The notes: a model not told the origin generated them from the letters alone. A DNA stretch of 53,521 nt from an uncultured Methanobrevibacter sp. (GCA_902774685.1 CACYJH010000013.1:1-53521), one strand, 5' to 3'. Counted from the stretch's first letter, positions 24,437 to 34,297 are shown. Numbers and translations are program-made.

Positions 24437-24850
24437 TTAGATTAATTCAATATTTACATCCATAAATTCACCATTAGCCAAATCTGCAATCAAATCCCTA
24501 TTTAAATCAATAGCTGCCTTATCTGATTTAATCATTAAGGTTCTAGAGCATACAAATGTGCTTTTTCTACAAACAATATCTGTCGGATGGGAAAGAGTCA
24601 AATCATGGTGACCATACCCTTCTATCCTATCTGAAGCATTCGGAGTATTAAGTTCCACTATTACCTTAGTCTCATCATTAGCCAGTTTCTTCTTGAATTC
24701 CTCTGGAAAATCCTCCATTGACTTATCAATATCCAAGCCTATTATGCAATCTCCAGCGAGACTAAGATCCTTATCCTTTGTTATTTCGAAAGTGGATTTA
24801 TGCAATGACAATACATTCTTATGTCCCTTTGCCCTAATTTTAAAATTCAT
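24437..24850 (-). CDS. DUF371 domain protein
   Basis: The protein has 137 residues. 'GHKNVLSLHKSTFEITKDKDLSLAGDCIIGLDIDKSM' and 'GYGHHDLTLSHPTDIVCRKSTFVCSRTLMIKSDKAA' are the hallmark stretches of DUF371, a small family conserved in archaea. No membrane segment or known catalytic motif is present. The start ATG at 24850 is close to, and divergent from, the DUF1848 gene. The gene lies upstream of the tRNA on the same strand. The function is unknown. Confidence 0.8.
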   Translation of the reverse strand: MNFKIRAKGHKNVLSLHKSTFEITKDKDLSLAGDCIIGLDIDKSMEDFPEEFKKKLANDETKVIVELNTPNASDRIEGYGHHDLTLSHPTDIVCRKSTFVCSRTLMIKSDKAAIDLNRDLIADLANGEFMDVNIELI

Positions 24851-24928
24851 AATAGAACTTATGAAAATTATTTTATAAAAATATTTTTAAAAAATGGAAA
24901 ACAAATGGTAAAATAAGGAGATATAAAG

Positions 24929-25867
24929 ATGATTTTAAATACTGGCTTAAGAACTGATATACCTGGATTCTTCAGCAAATGGTTCTACAATAGAATTGAT
25001 GAAGGATTTGTATATGTAAGAAGCCCATATGCTAAAAACCAGATCTATTCATATAAATTGAATCCAGAATTGATTGATTGCTTAATCTTCTGTACAAAAA
25101 ATCCTAAGCCAATGTTTCAGAATTTGGAAAAAATTGATAAGTTCAATCAGTTTTGGCAGATTACAATCACTCCATATGAAAAGGAGATAGAACCTAATGT
25201 GCCTCCAGTTGATGATGTATTGGAAAGCTTTAAATACTTATCTGGAAAATTAGGCAAGGAAAAGGTGTCATTAAGGTATGATCCAATTTTCATAAATGAA
25301 AAATACAGCTTGGAAAGCCATATTGAATCATTTGAATATATTGCAGACTCATTATCAGAATATACAACTGAAGCGGTCATAAGCTTCATTGACCTATATG
25401 AAAAAACAATCCGTAATTTCCCAGGAGTAAGAGAAGTAAGCAAAGAGGAAAGATTTAAAATAGGAGAAGAGTTTGCAAGAATTGGAAGAGAAAATAAGCT
25501 TAATATAAAAACCTGTGTAGAAGGAACTGAATTGGATAAGTTTGGCCTTGATTCTTCAGGATGCATGACAAAGGAAGTTGTTGAAAGGGCAATTGGACAT
25601 AATCTGAATATACCTAAACAAAAGGCAAGAAATGGTGAATGTTATTGCCTTTTGAACAATGACATAGGCTCTTACAACACTTGCAATCATGGATGCCTAT
25701 ATTGCTATGCAAATTCAAACAAGAAACTAGTTAAAAGAAATCTAAAGCTTCATAATCCAAATTCTCCTCTTTTGATAGGTGAAATAAAAGAAAATGATGA
25801 GATAAGGGAAATGAATCAAAAAAGCTTTATTGATACTGACAAAAGCAGACAGACAAAATTATTTTAA
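24929..25867 (+). CDS. DUF1848 family protein with C-terminal cysteine cluster
   Basis: The protein has 312 residues. The order 'NTGLRTDIPGFFSKWFYNRI', 'IFCTKNPKPM', 'WQITITPYEKEIEPNVP' and 'VSLRYDPIF' is the DUF1848 pattern. Near the C terminus 'GECYCLLNNDIGSYNTCNHGCLYCYAN' has a radical-SAM-like C-x3-C-x2-C arrangement placed at the end instead of the start. Such proteins occur in anaerobes and their function is unknown. An Fe-S cluster is likely. GGAGATAT precedes the ATG. It is the first gene of a plus-strand trio with DUF3795 and DUF123 proteins. Confidence 0.82.
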   Translation: MILNTGLRTDIPGFFSKWFYNRIDEGFVYVRSPYAKNQIYSYKLNPELIDCLIFCTKNPKPMFQNLEKIDKFNQFWQITITPYEKEIEPNVPPVDDVLESFKYLSGKLGKEKVSLRYDPIFINEKYSLESHIESFEYIADSLSEYTTEAVISFIDLYEKTIRNFPGVREVSKEERFKIGEEFARIGRENKLNIKTCVEGTELDKFGLDSSGCMTKEVVERAIGHNLNIPKQKARNGECYCLLNNDIGSYNTCNHGCLYCYANSNKKLVKRNLKLHNPNSPLLIGEIKENDEIREMNQKSFIDTDKSRQTKLF

Positions 25868-25900
25868 AGAAATATTGAAAAAAGTTTTGGAGAGAATATC

Positions 25901-26242
25901 ATGACTGATTTTATAGCATACTGCGGATTGGACTGTGAGGCTTGTGAAGCTCGCATTGCAACAGTCAATGATGACAATGAACTGAGAGATAAAGTTTCAA
26001 AGCTCTGGAGCAAACTGAATAATGTGGAAATCAGCCCTGAAATGATAAATTGCACTGGCTGTAGAATTGAAGGTGTGAAGACCCCATTCTGTGATTCCAT
26101 TTGTCCTATTAGGCAATGTGCCTTAGAAAAGAAAATTGAAACCTGTGCAGACTGCAGTGAAATGGAGAAATGTGAAAAGCTTGGAATGATTTTTGCAAAC
26201 AATGAGAATGCACTTCAAAACTTGAAAAACATGAAAAAATAA
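25901..26242 (+). CDS. DUF3795 cysteine-rich protein
   Basis: This 113-residue protein has at least ten cysteines in the DUF3795 arrangement: 'YCGLDCEACEARIAT', 'CTGCRIEG', 'CDSICPIRQCALEKKIETCADCSEMEKCEKL'. Binding of metal or Fe-S clusters is likely. It follows the DUF1848 gene after 33 bp with a clear GGAGAG site, so they are probably co-transcribed. Both families are typical of strict anaerobes. The function is unknown. Confidence 0.82.
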   Translation: MTDFIAYCGLDCEACEARIATVNDDNELRDKVSKLWSKLNNVEISPEMINCTGCRIEGVKTPFCDSICPIRQCALEKKIETCADCSEMEKCEKLGMIFANNENALQNLKNMKK

Positions 26243-26351
26243 TGGAATATCAACACATAATCACAAAATCACAAATGCATCAAAACATTAAATTAATTTA
26301 ATAAAAATAACGACCAATTATTTTAAAGATAAATCACAAAGTTGTAAAATT

Positions 26352-26801
26352 ATGAAAGGTACATACTGTTTAATAATAGCTATGAGAAAAAGTGAGAAAC
26401 TTAAAATAGGAACTATATATCAAGACCATAATTTTAAGAAAGGTTACTATGTTTACATAGGATCAGCAATGAATTCACTTACAGCAAGAATCAATAGGCA
26501 CTTATCTGATGATAAGAAAATGCATTGGCATATAGATTACCTTTTAAAAAGTGAGAACAGTGAAATAAGAGATGTGCTGTTCAATATCTCTGATGAAAAG
26601 ATTGAATGTGATTTAGCTTCAAAAATAGCTGAAAATGGTGAGGGAATAGCTAAATTCGGATGTTCCGATTGCAATTGCAAATCCCATTTGATATACTTTA
26701 AAAGAAAAAGAGATGCTGTAAATTCTGTAAAAAGTGCATATGATGATTTAAATGTCGAATATCATAATTTAAACTATTTTAAAAAAAGAATAATAATTTA
26801 A
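26352..26801 (+). CDS. GIY-YIG/DUF123 family protein
   Basis: The 149 residues start with 'GTYCLIIAMRKSEKLKIG' and continue with 'KGYYVYIGSAMNSLTARINRHLS' (the Y-Y-x-Y-I-G core and following Arg) and 'HWHIDYLL'. 'GCSDCNCKSHLIYF' is the C-terminal signature of DUF123, a GIY-YIG-like family in archaea. Nuclease activity is expected from the fold but has not been shown for most members. There is no obvious Shine-Dalgarno, and a 109-bp gap separates it from the DUF3795 gene, so it may have its own leaderless transcript. Confidence 0.82.
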   Translation: MKGTYCLIIAMRKSEKLKIGTIYQDHNFKKGYYVYIGSAMNSLTARINRHLSDDKKMHWHIDYLLKSENSEIRDVLFNISDEKIECDLASKIAENGEGIAKFGCSDCNCKSHLIYFKRKRDAVNSVKSAYDDLNVEYHNLNYFKKRIII

Positions 26802-26829
26802 TATAAACTATTTTAAAAAAAAGGAAAAA

Positions 26830-26850
26830 AAGTTATGAAAATCATAACTT
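26830..26850. terminator. Bidirectional hairpin between convergent genes
   Basis: The arms AAGTTATG (26830-26837) and CATAACTT (26843-26850) have a 5-base loop between the ends of the plus-strand DUF123 gene and the minus-strand adhesin gene. A-rich and T-rich flanks on both sides suit termination in both directions. Confidence 0.65.
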
Positions 26851-26862
26851 AAAATTTAAATT

Positions 26863-29800
26863 TTATTTTCTACGTCTTAATGGAACAAAACCAAGTATAG
26901 ACAATACAATAACCAATGCAAATAAAGGATTACCTGTTGCACTTGCTACTTTTAAAGTCTTCATTTGAGTTTCTTTAGGAACATCAGCAGGTGTGTCCTC
27001 TTCAGGAACTTCTTCATCAGGGACATCATCTGTGTCATTGGTAGTGTTTTCTTCTGGAACTTCAGTTACATTAGTAACATTAGTACTATTTACAGTATCA
27101 TTAGTAATATTGTTTCCTGCAACAGCAGTATTGACTTTTTCACCAGGAGTGGTTGCAACGAAAGTAAGTTCAATACTTGCAGATTCTCCAACTCCAAGTT
27201 CACCATCATAATTCCAGGTATCTTTACCATCAAATGCCCATTTACCGCTGATTTCAACAAAACCATCATATTCTAAGCCATCAGAATACTCATTATCTGT
27301 AATGTATACACCAGTTAAATTGCAATCCCCAGTATTGGTTACAACTATGGTGAAACTAACTTTTTCTCCGACTTCAACAGATTGATTGTTGGAAATCTTC
27401 TCAATAGTCATGTTTGGAGAAATAACCTTGGTTGTGTTAGTGGAATTACTGAATGTGTAGTTTCCTAAACCTGAACTGACATTATTTCTAAATTCACCAG
27501 ATTCAGTGGTTTTGAATGAAATAATGATGCTTGCAGATTCACCAGGCTCTAAAGTTTTGTTTAAAATCCAAATTTTAGAACTTTCATTATAAATCCAATT
27601 GTAATCCTCAGAATCAGACTCAAAAGAGGAGTAAATCAATTCAGGATCAAAATCAGAATCGTTTATGAAGACTCCAGTAATATTATTTTCACCGTTATTG
27701 CTTACAGTAATATTGAATTTAGCCTCTTCTCCTTTAACAACGACAGGAGTTAAAGTTTCTTTGACTACAGTTTCATTCACTTCAGATAAATTAAATATAA
27801 ATACATTCTGAGTAGCTTGAGGAGTAATCAATGCCTTAAAATTATAAGCTACGATTCTACCATCATCAAGAACCTTAATAGCATTTTCACTGTCGATTTT
27901 CATACCAGAATTAACTTTTTCAATTACATCCTTGACTATAGGATCATCACTGTTGAGATAATCCTTATCAGCAAATATGTTAACTTGTGGCTGCAATGAA
28001 TTTTCATCAGAAGTATCTTTGAAATATTCCCAAATCAATACTTTAAGATAATCAGCAACATTACTTCCGTCTAAGCTATTTCTGAAAATGGATAAATTAT
28101 CCCAAATCACACCATTTACTGCAGCATCAGAATAGTTTTCAGCACAGTATCCAATGTAATTGTTATCCATATTGATTAATAAATCAGTGTAATCAGCAGT
28201 GTGTATATCAGATATTCCAAATGAAACAACATCATCTTCATTAATGTTTGAATCCTTTACTTCAGCTTTGTTTAATCCAACTATGACCTTTCCTTCACCA
28301 CTTTCTTGGAGGGAACTTGACAATAACTTAGGATTTTGATTATTTTTACCATTATCTGCAATTTTTGAACTGAAATCAGAGCCTTCAACATATGTTTCAA
28401 TTGCATATATTGCGGTTCCTTCAACAGCCATGTTGTCAGTAAAGGTAGAATTGAAAACATCAACATAATCCATGCTTAAAGCCCCACCATAATTTTTAGC
28501 AACATTAGAAATAAATGTAGAGTTTATGACCTTATCTCCACTGCTTGCACTAGAGATTGCTCCACCACCATAACGGACAGCTTGATTGTTTATAAATGTG
28601 GAATTCTCGATTGTATTATCATCTGCAGTATTGCCTTCAAGGTTGCAGGCAAATAATATTGCACCACCAGACATAGCAACATTGTCTTCAAACTTAGAAT
28701 CAAGAATATAAGTTTTATCTGCATAAGAGAAAATAGCTCCACCTTTAGATATTACCTCTTTGGAATAGGAGAACGGTTTACCGTTTCCAGTAAAGTTACA
28801 GCCTATGATGCTGTTGTTTTCATTTACATCAGTAGAAAGTAAACGGAAACATATTGCTCCCCCTCTTGCTGCCTTATTTTCATCAAAGCTATTGTTGATA
28901 ATTTCATTATTAGATCTGTATACCACTAATGCACCACCATTATCACCAACCCAATTCTTATTAAATTGGGAATTGATGATTTTATTGGAAGTACCATAAA
29001 TAGCCATAGCACCACCACCAGTTACAGCGGAGTATGAACCATAAGCAGCATTATTATTAAAAATACAATTATCAAAAACGCTATTGCTTGCAGCATTGGT
29101 TACATAAAATGCACCACCATTGTCATCAGCTATATTGTTGCTGAAGATGGAATTATTGAATACTGCAGAGCTTGACATAAATACAGCTCCACCATTATCA
29201 CCACGGTTATAACCATTTACTCCAAAACGGGAATTGTTAACAAGAATATTGCTAAATCCTCCATTAATGTATATAGCTCCCCCTCTAGTGATTTTTGCAT
29301 TATCAAGAGCTGTATTGGATCTGAATTCACAATCATCTATTGCAATATTATTACCATTTATGAATATTGCTCCACCATATAATGCCTTACAATTATAAAA
29401 TGTACAATTTTTAATGGTAATACCATCGGAAGCGATTAAAACTCCACCACCATAATTTGAATTAATTCTACCTGAAGTTAAGAATAATCCTTGAATGAAG
29501 ATGTTTGATCCAGCTAATGTAAAAATTCTTCTTGCACTGCTTCCAGAAATTGAAGGAGTTGCTCCTTCTGCCGCTTTAATTGTTAAACCTGATTGAGAAA
29601 CAGTTAAATTAGAGTTGTTTACCCCACTATAAGAACCATTTGCAATAATGATGGTATCCCCATCAGAAGCAAGGTCAAGTGCAGATTTTATGTCTCCAAA
29701 AGGTTTTTCTTCAGATCCGTCACCATCTTTAGCGTCTTTTTTAACATAGATGCTTTTACCTTCACCAAGTGCATCAGCACCTAAGTTTGATTTTGAAGTT

Positions 29801-30027
29801 TCTTCAATTGAACTTTCATCAACAGCGTTGAGATCCTCTTGATTGTGACTTGGAGAAACAATAGAGCTATCAGTGTCAGAAACTGAAGTTTCACTTAGAC
29901 TAAAAGAAGCATCATCCAAATTAGAATTATCCGTAATAGTATCATCTGCTGCATAGGCAGCACCGATACACAATAAAATTAATAAAAATAATATAAGACC
30001 TTTTAATGCTGTATTTTTGGTTTTCAT
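26863..30027 (-). CDS. Adhesin-like surface protein: parallel beta-helix plus DUF11-type repeats, C-terminal membrane anchor
   Basis: The protein has 1054 residues. A signal peptide ('ALKGLILFLLILLCIGAAYA') precedes a Ser/Asp-rich segment and a beta-solenoid domain (about 85-540) with many copies of the pattern 'GGAI...N.A..GGA' and 'N.I.N..F..N'. A linker leads to two DUF11-like Ig domains (about 755-860 and 870-985: 'NFTVSNNGENNITGVFINDSD', 'SFTIVVTNTGDCNLTGVYITDNE'). A Thr/Asp/Pro/Glu-rich stretch, a transmembrane helix and RRRK end it. This is the adhesin-like protein class expanded in Methanobrevibacter, thought to mediate attachment to partners or host surfaces. A GTG at 30039 is inside the Shine-Dalgarno GGGAGGTGA, so the ATG at 30027 is used. 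Confidence 0.9.
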   Translation of the reverse strand: MKTKNTALKGLILFLLILLCIGAAYAADDTITDNSNLDDASFSLSETSVSDTDSSIVSPSHNQEDLNAVDESSIEETSKSNLGADALGEGKSIYVKKDAKDGDGSEEKPFGDIKSALDLASDGDTIIIANGSYSGVNNSNLTVSQSGLTIKAAEGATPSISGSSARRIFTLAGSNIFIQGLFLTSGRINSNYGGGVLIASDGITIKNCTFYNCKALYGGAIFINGNNIAIDDCEFRSNTALDNAKITRGGAIYINGGFSNILVNNSRFGVNGYNRGDNGGAVFMSSSAVFNNSIFSNNIADDNGGAFYVTNAASNSVFDNCIFNNNAAYGSYSAVTGGGAMAIYGTSNKIINSQFNKNWVGDNGGALVVYRSNNEIINNSFDENKAARGGAICFRLLSTDVNENNSIIGCNFTGNGKPFSYSKEVISKGGAIFSYADKTYILDSKFEDNVAMSGGAILFACNLEGNTADDNTIENSTFINNQAVRYGGGAISSASSGDKVINSTFISNVAKNYGGALSMDYVDVFNSTFTDNMAVEGTAIYAIETYVEGSDFSSKIADNGKNNQNPKLLSSSLQESGEGKVIVGLNKAEVKDSNINEDDVVSFGISDIHTADYTDLLINMDNNYIGYCAENYSDAAVNGVIWDNLSIFRNSLDGSNVADYLKVLIWEYFKDTSDENSLQPQVNIFADKDYLNSDDPIVKDVIEKVNSGMKIDSENAIKVLDDGRIVAYNFKALITPQATQNVFIFNLSEVNETVVKETLTPVVVKGEEAKFNITVSNNGENNITGVFINDSDFDPELIYSSFESDSEDYNWIYNESSKIWILNKTLEPGESASIIISFKTTESGEFRNNVSSGLGNYTFSNSTNTTKVISPNMTIEKISNNQSVEVGEKVSFTIVVTNTGDCNLTGVYITDNEYSDGLEYDGFVEISGKWAFDGKDTWNYDGELGVGESASIELTFVATTPGEKVNTAVAGNNITNDTVNSTNVTNVTEVPEENTTNDTDDVPDEEVPEEDTPADVPKETQMKTLKVASATGNPLFALVIVLSILGFVPLRRRK

Positions 30028-30290
30028 AGTATATCTCACCTCCCTTTAAATTTATAAAACCAACAAAATTATTCTATGTTGTCTTTTTTGAAAAGTAAGT
30101 TTATACTTAAAAAGAAATCAGGCACAAATAAACAAAGTCAATAATAAGGACATACCTTAATAACACATATACCAACTATGTAGATTATACCAAAGTGCCA
30201 ATGCAATAAATTACCCTCAAAAATACCTTTTGAAAAAAATAATAATATTCTTTCAATATCAAACAACATTAATATATTTCCAAAGCAAAA

Positions 30291-30300
30291 CTTATATACT
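30291..30300 (-). promoter_or_regulatory. Probable TATA box of the adhesin gene
   Basis: AGTATATAAG on the minus strand is the best archaeal TATA match upstream of the adhesin. If used, transcription starts near 30265 and leaves a leader of about 240 bases before the ATG. In this AT-rich genome a chance match cannot be excluded. Confidence 0.4.
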
Positions 30301-30540
30301 TAATTATTTTAACTATTAACATGATTAATGAATATTTTTTATAAGAATTTCATAAATTAAAGGCAATGAATAAAATTAATTAAAAAATAATAGTACAATC
30401 AATTAAAAATAGGAGAAAATTTAAAAATATTAAAAAAAAACTAAATTTTGCTAAAATTAAAAAAATAGTGAAAAATAATAAAATAAAAAGAGAAATAACT
30501 GACAAATCAATCAGAAATAAAAATAAATAAATAAATAAAA

Positions 30541-30590
30541 AAAGATAAAAAAAGATAAAAAAAGATAAAAAAAGATAAAAAAAGATAAAA
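30541..30590. repeat. 10-bp tandem repeat (AAAGATAAAA), five copies
   Basis: Five exact head-to-tail copies lie directly after the cfbC stop on the minus strand. Read on the minus strand this is a T-rich ladder that could serve as the transcription terminator. Confidence 0.8.
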
Positions 30591-30597
30591 TAAGCCA

Positions 30598-31401
30598 TTA
30601 TTCTAAGAATGACTTAAAGAAATTTTCAAAATCCTCATCTTCCATTGGCTCTGGAGTTGAGAAATTATCATTGTTGAAGATGTCGCTTGCTAATTTTCTA
30701 TAATCTTCAGCCTCATTTGACTGCGGAGCATATTCAACTACTGTTTTTGCATCCAATTCACTTCTTTGAATCAAATTGCTTCTTCCGATAACTCCAATAA
30801 CCTGAGTATTGATTTCTTTTGCAAAGGAACTGACTATTTCCTCTTCATTTTCAATGCCCTTGCAATTGCAGATGATTCCTCCAAGATTTCCTTTTAGCTT
30901 TTTGATTCCTTTGGAAATATTGTTTGCAGCGTATAAGGACATGTATTCTCCAGAGGATACAATAAAGACTTCATCAGCATAATCCTCTCTAAGAGGTACG
31001 GAAAATCCTCCACAGACAACATCACCTAAAACATCATAAAGGATTACATCAAACTCTTCGTCAAAGGCATTCAAATTCTCTAAACGTTTCATGGCAACGA
31101 TAACACCACGTCCTGCACAACCCACTCCAGGCTCAGGACCTCCGCTTTCAACACATTTTATTTGATTAAATCCTTCAAAAACCAAATCAGCAAGTTCTGG
31201 ATTTTTATTGTCTTTTAATGTATTGACGATTGTAGGTATTCTTTTACCGCACAATGTTCTTGTAGTGTCGGACTTTGGATCACAGCCAATCACCATGACC
31301 TTCTTATCATCTTCACTATAAGCTGCTGCAATATTAGCCACTGTAGTACTTTTGCCGATACCGCCTTTTCCATAAATAGCTATTTTCTTTTGTCTTTTCA
31401 T
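30598..31401 (-). CDS. cfbC: NifH-family ATP-dependent reductase, probably CfbC of coenzyme F430 synthesis
   Basis: The protein has 267 residues. P-loop GKGGIGKSTT is at 11-20. 'VIGCDPKSDTTRTL' follows, and the two cysteines that hold the bridging 4Fe-4S cluster are at C95 ('GVGCAGRG') and C130 ('GDVVCGGF'). These are features of nitrogenase Fe-protein homologs. No NifDK genes are in the window, and the sequence resembles the group IV methanogen NifH called CfbC. CfbC supplies electrons for the reductive cyclisation of Ni-sirohydrochlorin diamide on the way to F430, the cofactor of methyl-CoM reductase. It follows the U32 peptidase gene by 11 bp. The family is certain and the CfbC assignment likely. 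Confidence 0.8.
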   Translation of the reverse strand: MKRQKKIAIYGKGGIGKSTTVANIAAAYSEDDKKVMVIGCDPKSDTTRTLCGKRIPTIVNTLKDNKNPELADLVFEGFNQIKCVESGGPEPGVGCAGRGVIVAMKRLENLNAFDEEFDVILYDVLGDVVCGGFSVPLREDYADEVFIVSSGEYMSLYAANNISKGIKKLKGNLGGIICNCKGIENEEEIVSSFAKEINTQVIGVIGRSNLIQRSELDAKTVVEYAPQSNEAEDYRKLASDIFNNDNFSTPEPMEDEDFENFFKSFLE

Positions 31402-31412
31402 CTTTACACCAA

Positions 31413-32672
31413 TCAGTCTTCTCTAGGAATCAATTTGTAAACAAAATCGCTTTCCCTTAATTTTTCATCAATAGCTATTGCTACATTAGAACCTTTTAAA
31501 GCCTTTTCAATAGCTTTTCCATCAATTTGCATAGAATCAATTACATGAGTGATTGAGCCTGTTGTGGGCCCTTGAATCATAATCTCATCACCAAGAGCCA
31601 AATCATCCCATATCTTAAGTTCTGCAACTTTGATTTTATTATAATAATTTACAACCTTACCGATGTCCTTTTTAATGAATTTGGATTGGTTGTTTTCACT
31701 GATTTCATAAGGAACATCAAAGTAGAATCCAGTATCATATCCTCTGTTGAATACCTTCATCAACTCTTCCATCCATTGAGGATTATACTTATAATTTTCA
31801 GGGTCATTCTGATATGAATCAATAGCTTCCCTATAGACCTTAACTGCTGTTGCCACATAATCTGGAGATCTTGCTCTTCCCTCTATCTTAAATGAATCAA
31901 TGCCTGCATCAATAAGTTCCGGAATATGCTCTATCAAAGCCATATCCTTTGGAGAGAAGAAATTTGTCCTATAGGAGTCATCATAGGAATTGGATATAAT
32001 AAATGATTCATCATCACATTCGGAAGTGTTGATGACATCATCATTTTCATCCTCTTCAAAGCTTAATTTCCATTCTTTTCTGCAAGGTTGGAGACAATCT
32101 CCACAATTTGCACTTCTGCCATAAAGTCCATAGCTCAAGAAGCATCTGCCGGATATTGCCATACACATTGCACCATGAATGAAAACTTCAGTTTCAATGC
32201 TTGAATCTGTTTCTTTGAGCTTTTTGGTAATTTCCTTTATCTCCTCCAAGGACAATTCCCTTGATAGGATAGCCCTTTTGGCACCTAATCTTTCCAAAGT
32301 CTTTAATGCATAGAAGTTAGTTGTATTCTCCTGAACGCTTACATGGGCTTCAAGACCATTTTCAGTTGCTAGATCTATTAGGGCAATGTCAGATAGGATA
32401 ATTCCATCAGCACCATACTCCTTAATGTAAGGCAATTGCTCCTTAAGTCTTTCAATATCCTTATCCTTCATTATGGTATTTGTACAGACATATAGCTTAG
32501 CCCCATACTCCTTTACCATTTCACTTGCCTTTTTGATGTCTTCCAAAGAGAAATTGCTTGCATTAACCCTCATATTAAGCTCTTCAAAGCCAATATAAAC
32601 TGCATCAGCACCATTTTTCAATGCACTGGTTAATGAAATGAAATTTCCTGCAGGAGCCAATAACTCTACCAT
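31413..32672 (-). CDS. Peptidase U32 family protein
   Basis: The protein has 419 residues. 'VELLAPAGNFISLTSALKNGADAVYIG' opens the TIM-barrel typical of U32. 'IHGAMCMAISGRCFLSYGLYGRSANCGDCLQPCRKEW' holds the conserved cysteine set, and 'FSPKDMALIEHIPELIDAGIDSFKIEGRARSPDYVA' is the family signature. Bacterial members act in tRNA or rRNA hydroxylation (TrhP, RlhA) or ubiquinone synthesis. The archaeal role is not fixed and true peptidase activity is doubtful. An acidic insertion of about 25 residues follows the cysteines. The ATG at 32672 is preferred over the upstream TTG. It is probably co-transcribed with cfbC. Confidence 0.85.
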   Translation of the reverse strand: MVELLAPAGNFISLTSALKNGADAVYIGFEELNMRVNASNFSLEDIKKASEMVKEYGAKLYVCTNTIMKDKDIERLKEQLPYIKEYGADGIILSDIALIDLATENGLEAHVSVQENTTNFYALKTLERLGAKRAILSRELSLEEIKEITKKLKETDSSIETEVFIHGAMCMAISGRCFLSYGLYGRSANCGDCLQPCRKEWKLSFEEDENDDVINTSECDDESFIISNSYDDSYRTNFFSPKDMALIEHIPELIDAGIDSFKIEGRARSPDYVATAVKVYREAIDSYQNDPENYKYNPQWMEELMKVFNRGYDTGFYFDVPYEISENNQSKFIKKDIGKVVNYYNKIKVAELKIWDDLALGDEIMIQGPTTGSITHVIDSMQIDGKAIEKALKGSNVAIAIDEKLRESDFVYKLIPRED

Positions 32673-32854
32673 AAAAAACAACTCGTAAACTTTAAAAACA
32701 TTAGAAAAATCTTAAAAATACCCAAATATAAAAAATACCTAAAAATACTCAAAAATACTCAAAAATAACCTTTAATAATAATTAAAATACTTAAAAAACC
32801 TTAATGATAATTTAAAAAATAAAAGATAAATATAAAAAATAAAAAGGATGAAGA

Positions 32855-34297
32855 TTATTTTTCTTCATCAGCTGGATCTTTAATGGTTTGATAATAATCG
32901 TAGTAGGATTCAGCTTCCAAGTCCTCAGGTATTTCAGTTGGATAATCTTCAGTTATGCATCCTAAACATAAGTCATCTCCATCAATGCCAATAGCTTCAA
33001 TAAGAGCCTCTACACTGATGTAACCTAAGGTCTCAGCACCTAATTGCTTTCTGATTTCCTCAATTTCCAAATTAGCTGCAATCAATTCATCTTTGGTAGC
33101 TAAAGCAACACCATAGTAACACGGTGCGATAACTGGAGGGCAACCGATTAACATATGAACCTCTTTAGCTCCTGCTGCCTTAAGGATTTTGACTAAAGAT
33201 TCTGAAGTGGTACCTCTAACGATACTGTCATCGATTACTACAACACTTTTTCCTTCAAGTTCATGTTTTAATGGATTTAACTTAAGCCTTACTGCAATTT
33301 CACGTTCTGCTTGAGTAGGCATAATAAATGTCCTTCCAACATATCTGTTTTTAATCAGTCCTTCACCATAAGGAATGCCTGAAGCTCTTGCATAACCAAT
33401 AGCTGCAGGAATTGATGAATCAGGAACAGGTAAAACTAAATCTGCATCAATAGGGTTTTCTTTATATAATGCTTCTCCAATTCTAAGCCTTGCATTGTAA
33501 ACGCTTCTCTCATCAATCACACTGTCTGGACGAGCGAAGTATACATATTCAAACATACAATGTGCTCTTCTGGAACCTTTTGCAGATGGCAAGATATATG
33601 AATTGATCTTATTGTCCTTAAAGTATAGCAATTCACCAGGTTCCATATCACGAATGATTTCTGCATCTATAACATCAAATGCAACAGATTCGGATGCAAC
33701 TACAAAATGGTCTCCGGTTTGACCTAAAATTAAAGGTTTCATTGCCATAGGATCTCTTAAAACATATAATTCATCATTGATTAAAATAACTAATGAATAG
33801 GAACCGATTAATTTCTGAGAAACATTATCAATGACTTTGAGAATGTCATCTTCATTTTTGAATTCCTCTTTGATTAAATAACAGACAACTTCAGAATCAG
33901 TGTCTGATTTGAATTCGTATCCTTTTTTAGTTAATTCATCTCTTAAAGAACCTGAATTTACAATATCTCCATTGTGAGCCATAGCGATGAACCCATCATT
34001 CAATTCTGTATAGAATGGCTGTGAGTTTTCTATTTTTGATTGGCCTGTAGTTGAGTATCTTACATGTCCGATACCTACATTACCAGCTAAGCCCTTGATT
34101 AAATTATTATCAAAGACATCAGTTACCAATCCCATTCCACAGTGGAAATTCAACCCATAATTAATGTTATGAGTAGCTATACCTGCAGATTCTTGTCCTC
34201 TATGCTGTAAAGCATATAAACCATAATAAATTAAGTGAGAAACATCCATAAGTCCATCTTTAGAATGTATTCCAACAATACCACATTTATCTTTCAA
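32855..34297 (-). CDS. purF: Amidophosphoribosyltransferase
   Basis: This is the first committed enzyme of purine synthesis. It makes phosphoribosylamine from PRPP and glutamine. The 480 residues start with a four-residue propeptide before the nucleophile Cys5 ('[12 protein letters not shown]'). The glutaminase domain follows (about 5-235: '[11 protein letters not shown]', 'AHNGDIVN'), then a PRTase domain with the PRPP loop '[14 protein letters not shown]'. Cysteines in '[17 protein letters not shown]', '[12 protein letters not shown]' and 'LCLGC' are placed as in PurF enzymes carrying a 4Fe-4S cluster. The start is TTG with GGAGAT upstream. It stands alone, with noncoding sequence on both sides. 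Confidence 0.93.
   Translation of the reverse strand: MKDKCGIVGIHSKDGLMDVSHLIYYGLYALQHRGQESAGIATHNINYGLNFHCGMGLVTDVFDNNLIKGLAGNVGIGHVRYSTTGQSKIENSQPFYTELNDGFIAMAHNGDIVNSGSLRDELTKKGYEFKSDTDSEVVCYLIKEEFKNEDDILKVIDNVSQKLIGSYSLVILINDELYVLRDPMAMKPLILGQTGDHFVVASESVAFDVIDAEIIRDMEPGELLYFKDNKINSYILPSAKGSRRAHCMFEYVYFARPDSVIDERSVYNARLRIGEALYKENPIDADLVLPVPDSSIPAAIGYARASGIPYGEGLIKNRYVGRTFIMPTQAEREIAVRLKLNPLKHELEGKSVVVIDDSIVRGTTSESLVKILKAAGAKEVHMLIGCPPVIAPCYYGVALATKDELIAANLEIEEIRKQLGAETLGYISVEALIEAIGIDGDDLCLGCITEDYPTEIPEDLEAESYYDYYQTIKDPADEEK

Larger units (their letters stand above)
30028..30597. other. 570-bp intergenic region with adhesin leader
   Basis: The left half (30028-30265) would be a long 5' leader of the adhesin mRNA. 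It has a strong GGGAGGTGA ribosome site at 30034-30043 and unusually few homopolymers for an intergenic region here. The right half is A-rich with no convincing gene and includes a 10-bp repeat at 30541-30590. Confidence 0.5.

Noticed and set aside
30380..30598. 72-residue hydrophobic ORF after cfbC
   Set aside because: Phe/Leu/Ile-only translation of A/T low-complexity DNA that includes a 10-bp tandem repeat. No ribosome site.
30598..31401. Nitrogenase iron protein for nitrogen fixation
   Set aside because: No nifD, nifK or accessory nif genes nearby, and the sequence looks like the group IV methanogen type. CfbC is the better call.
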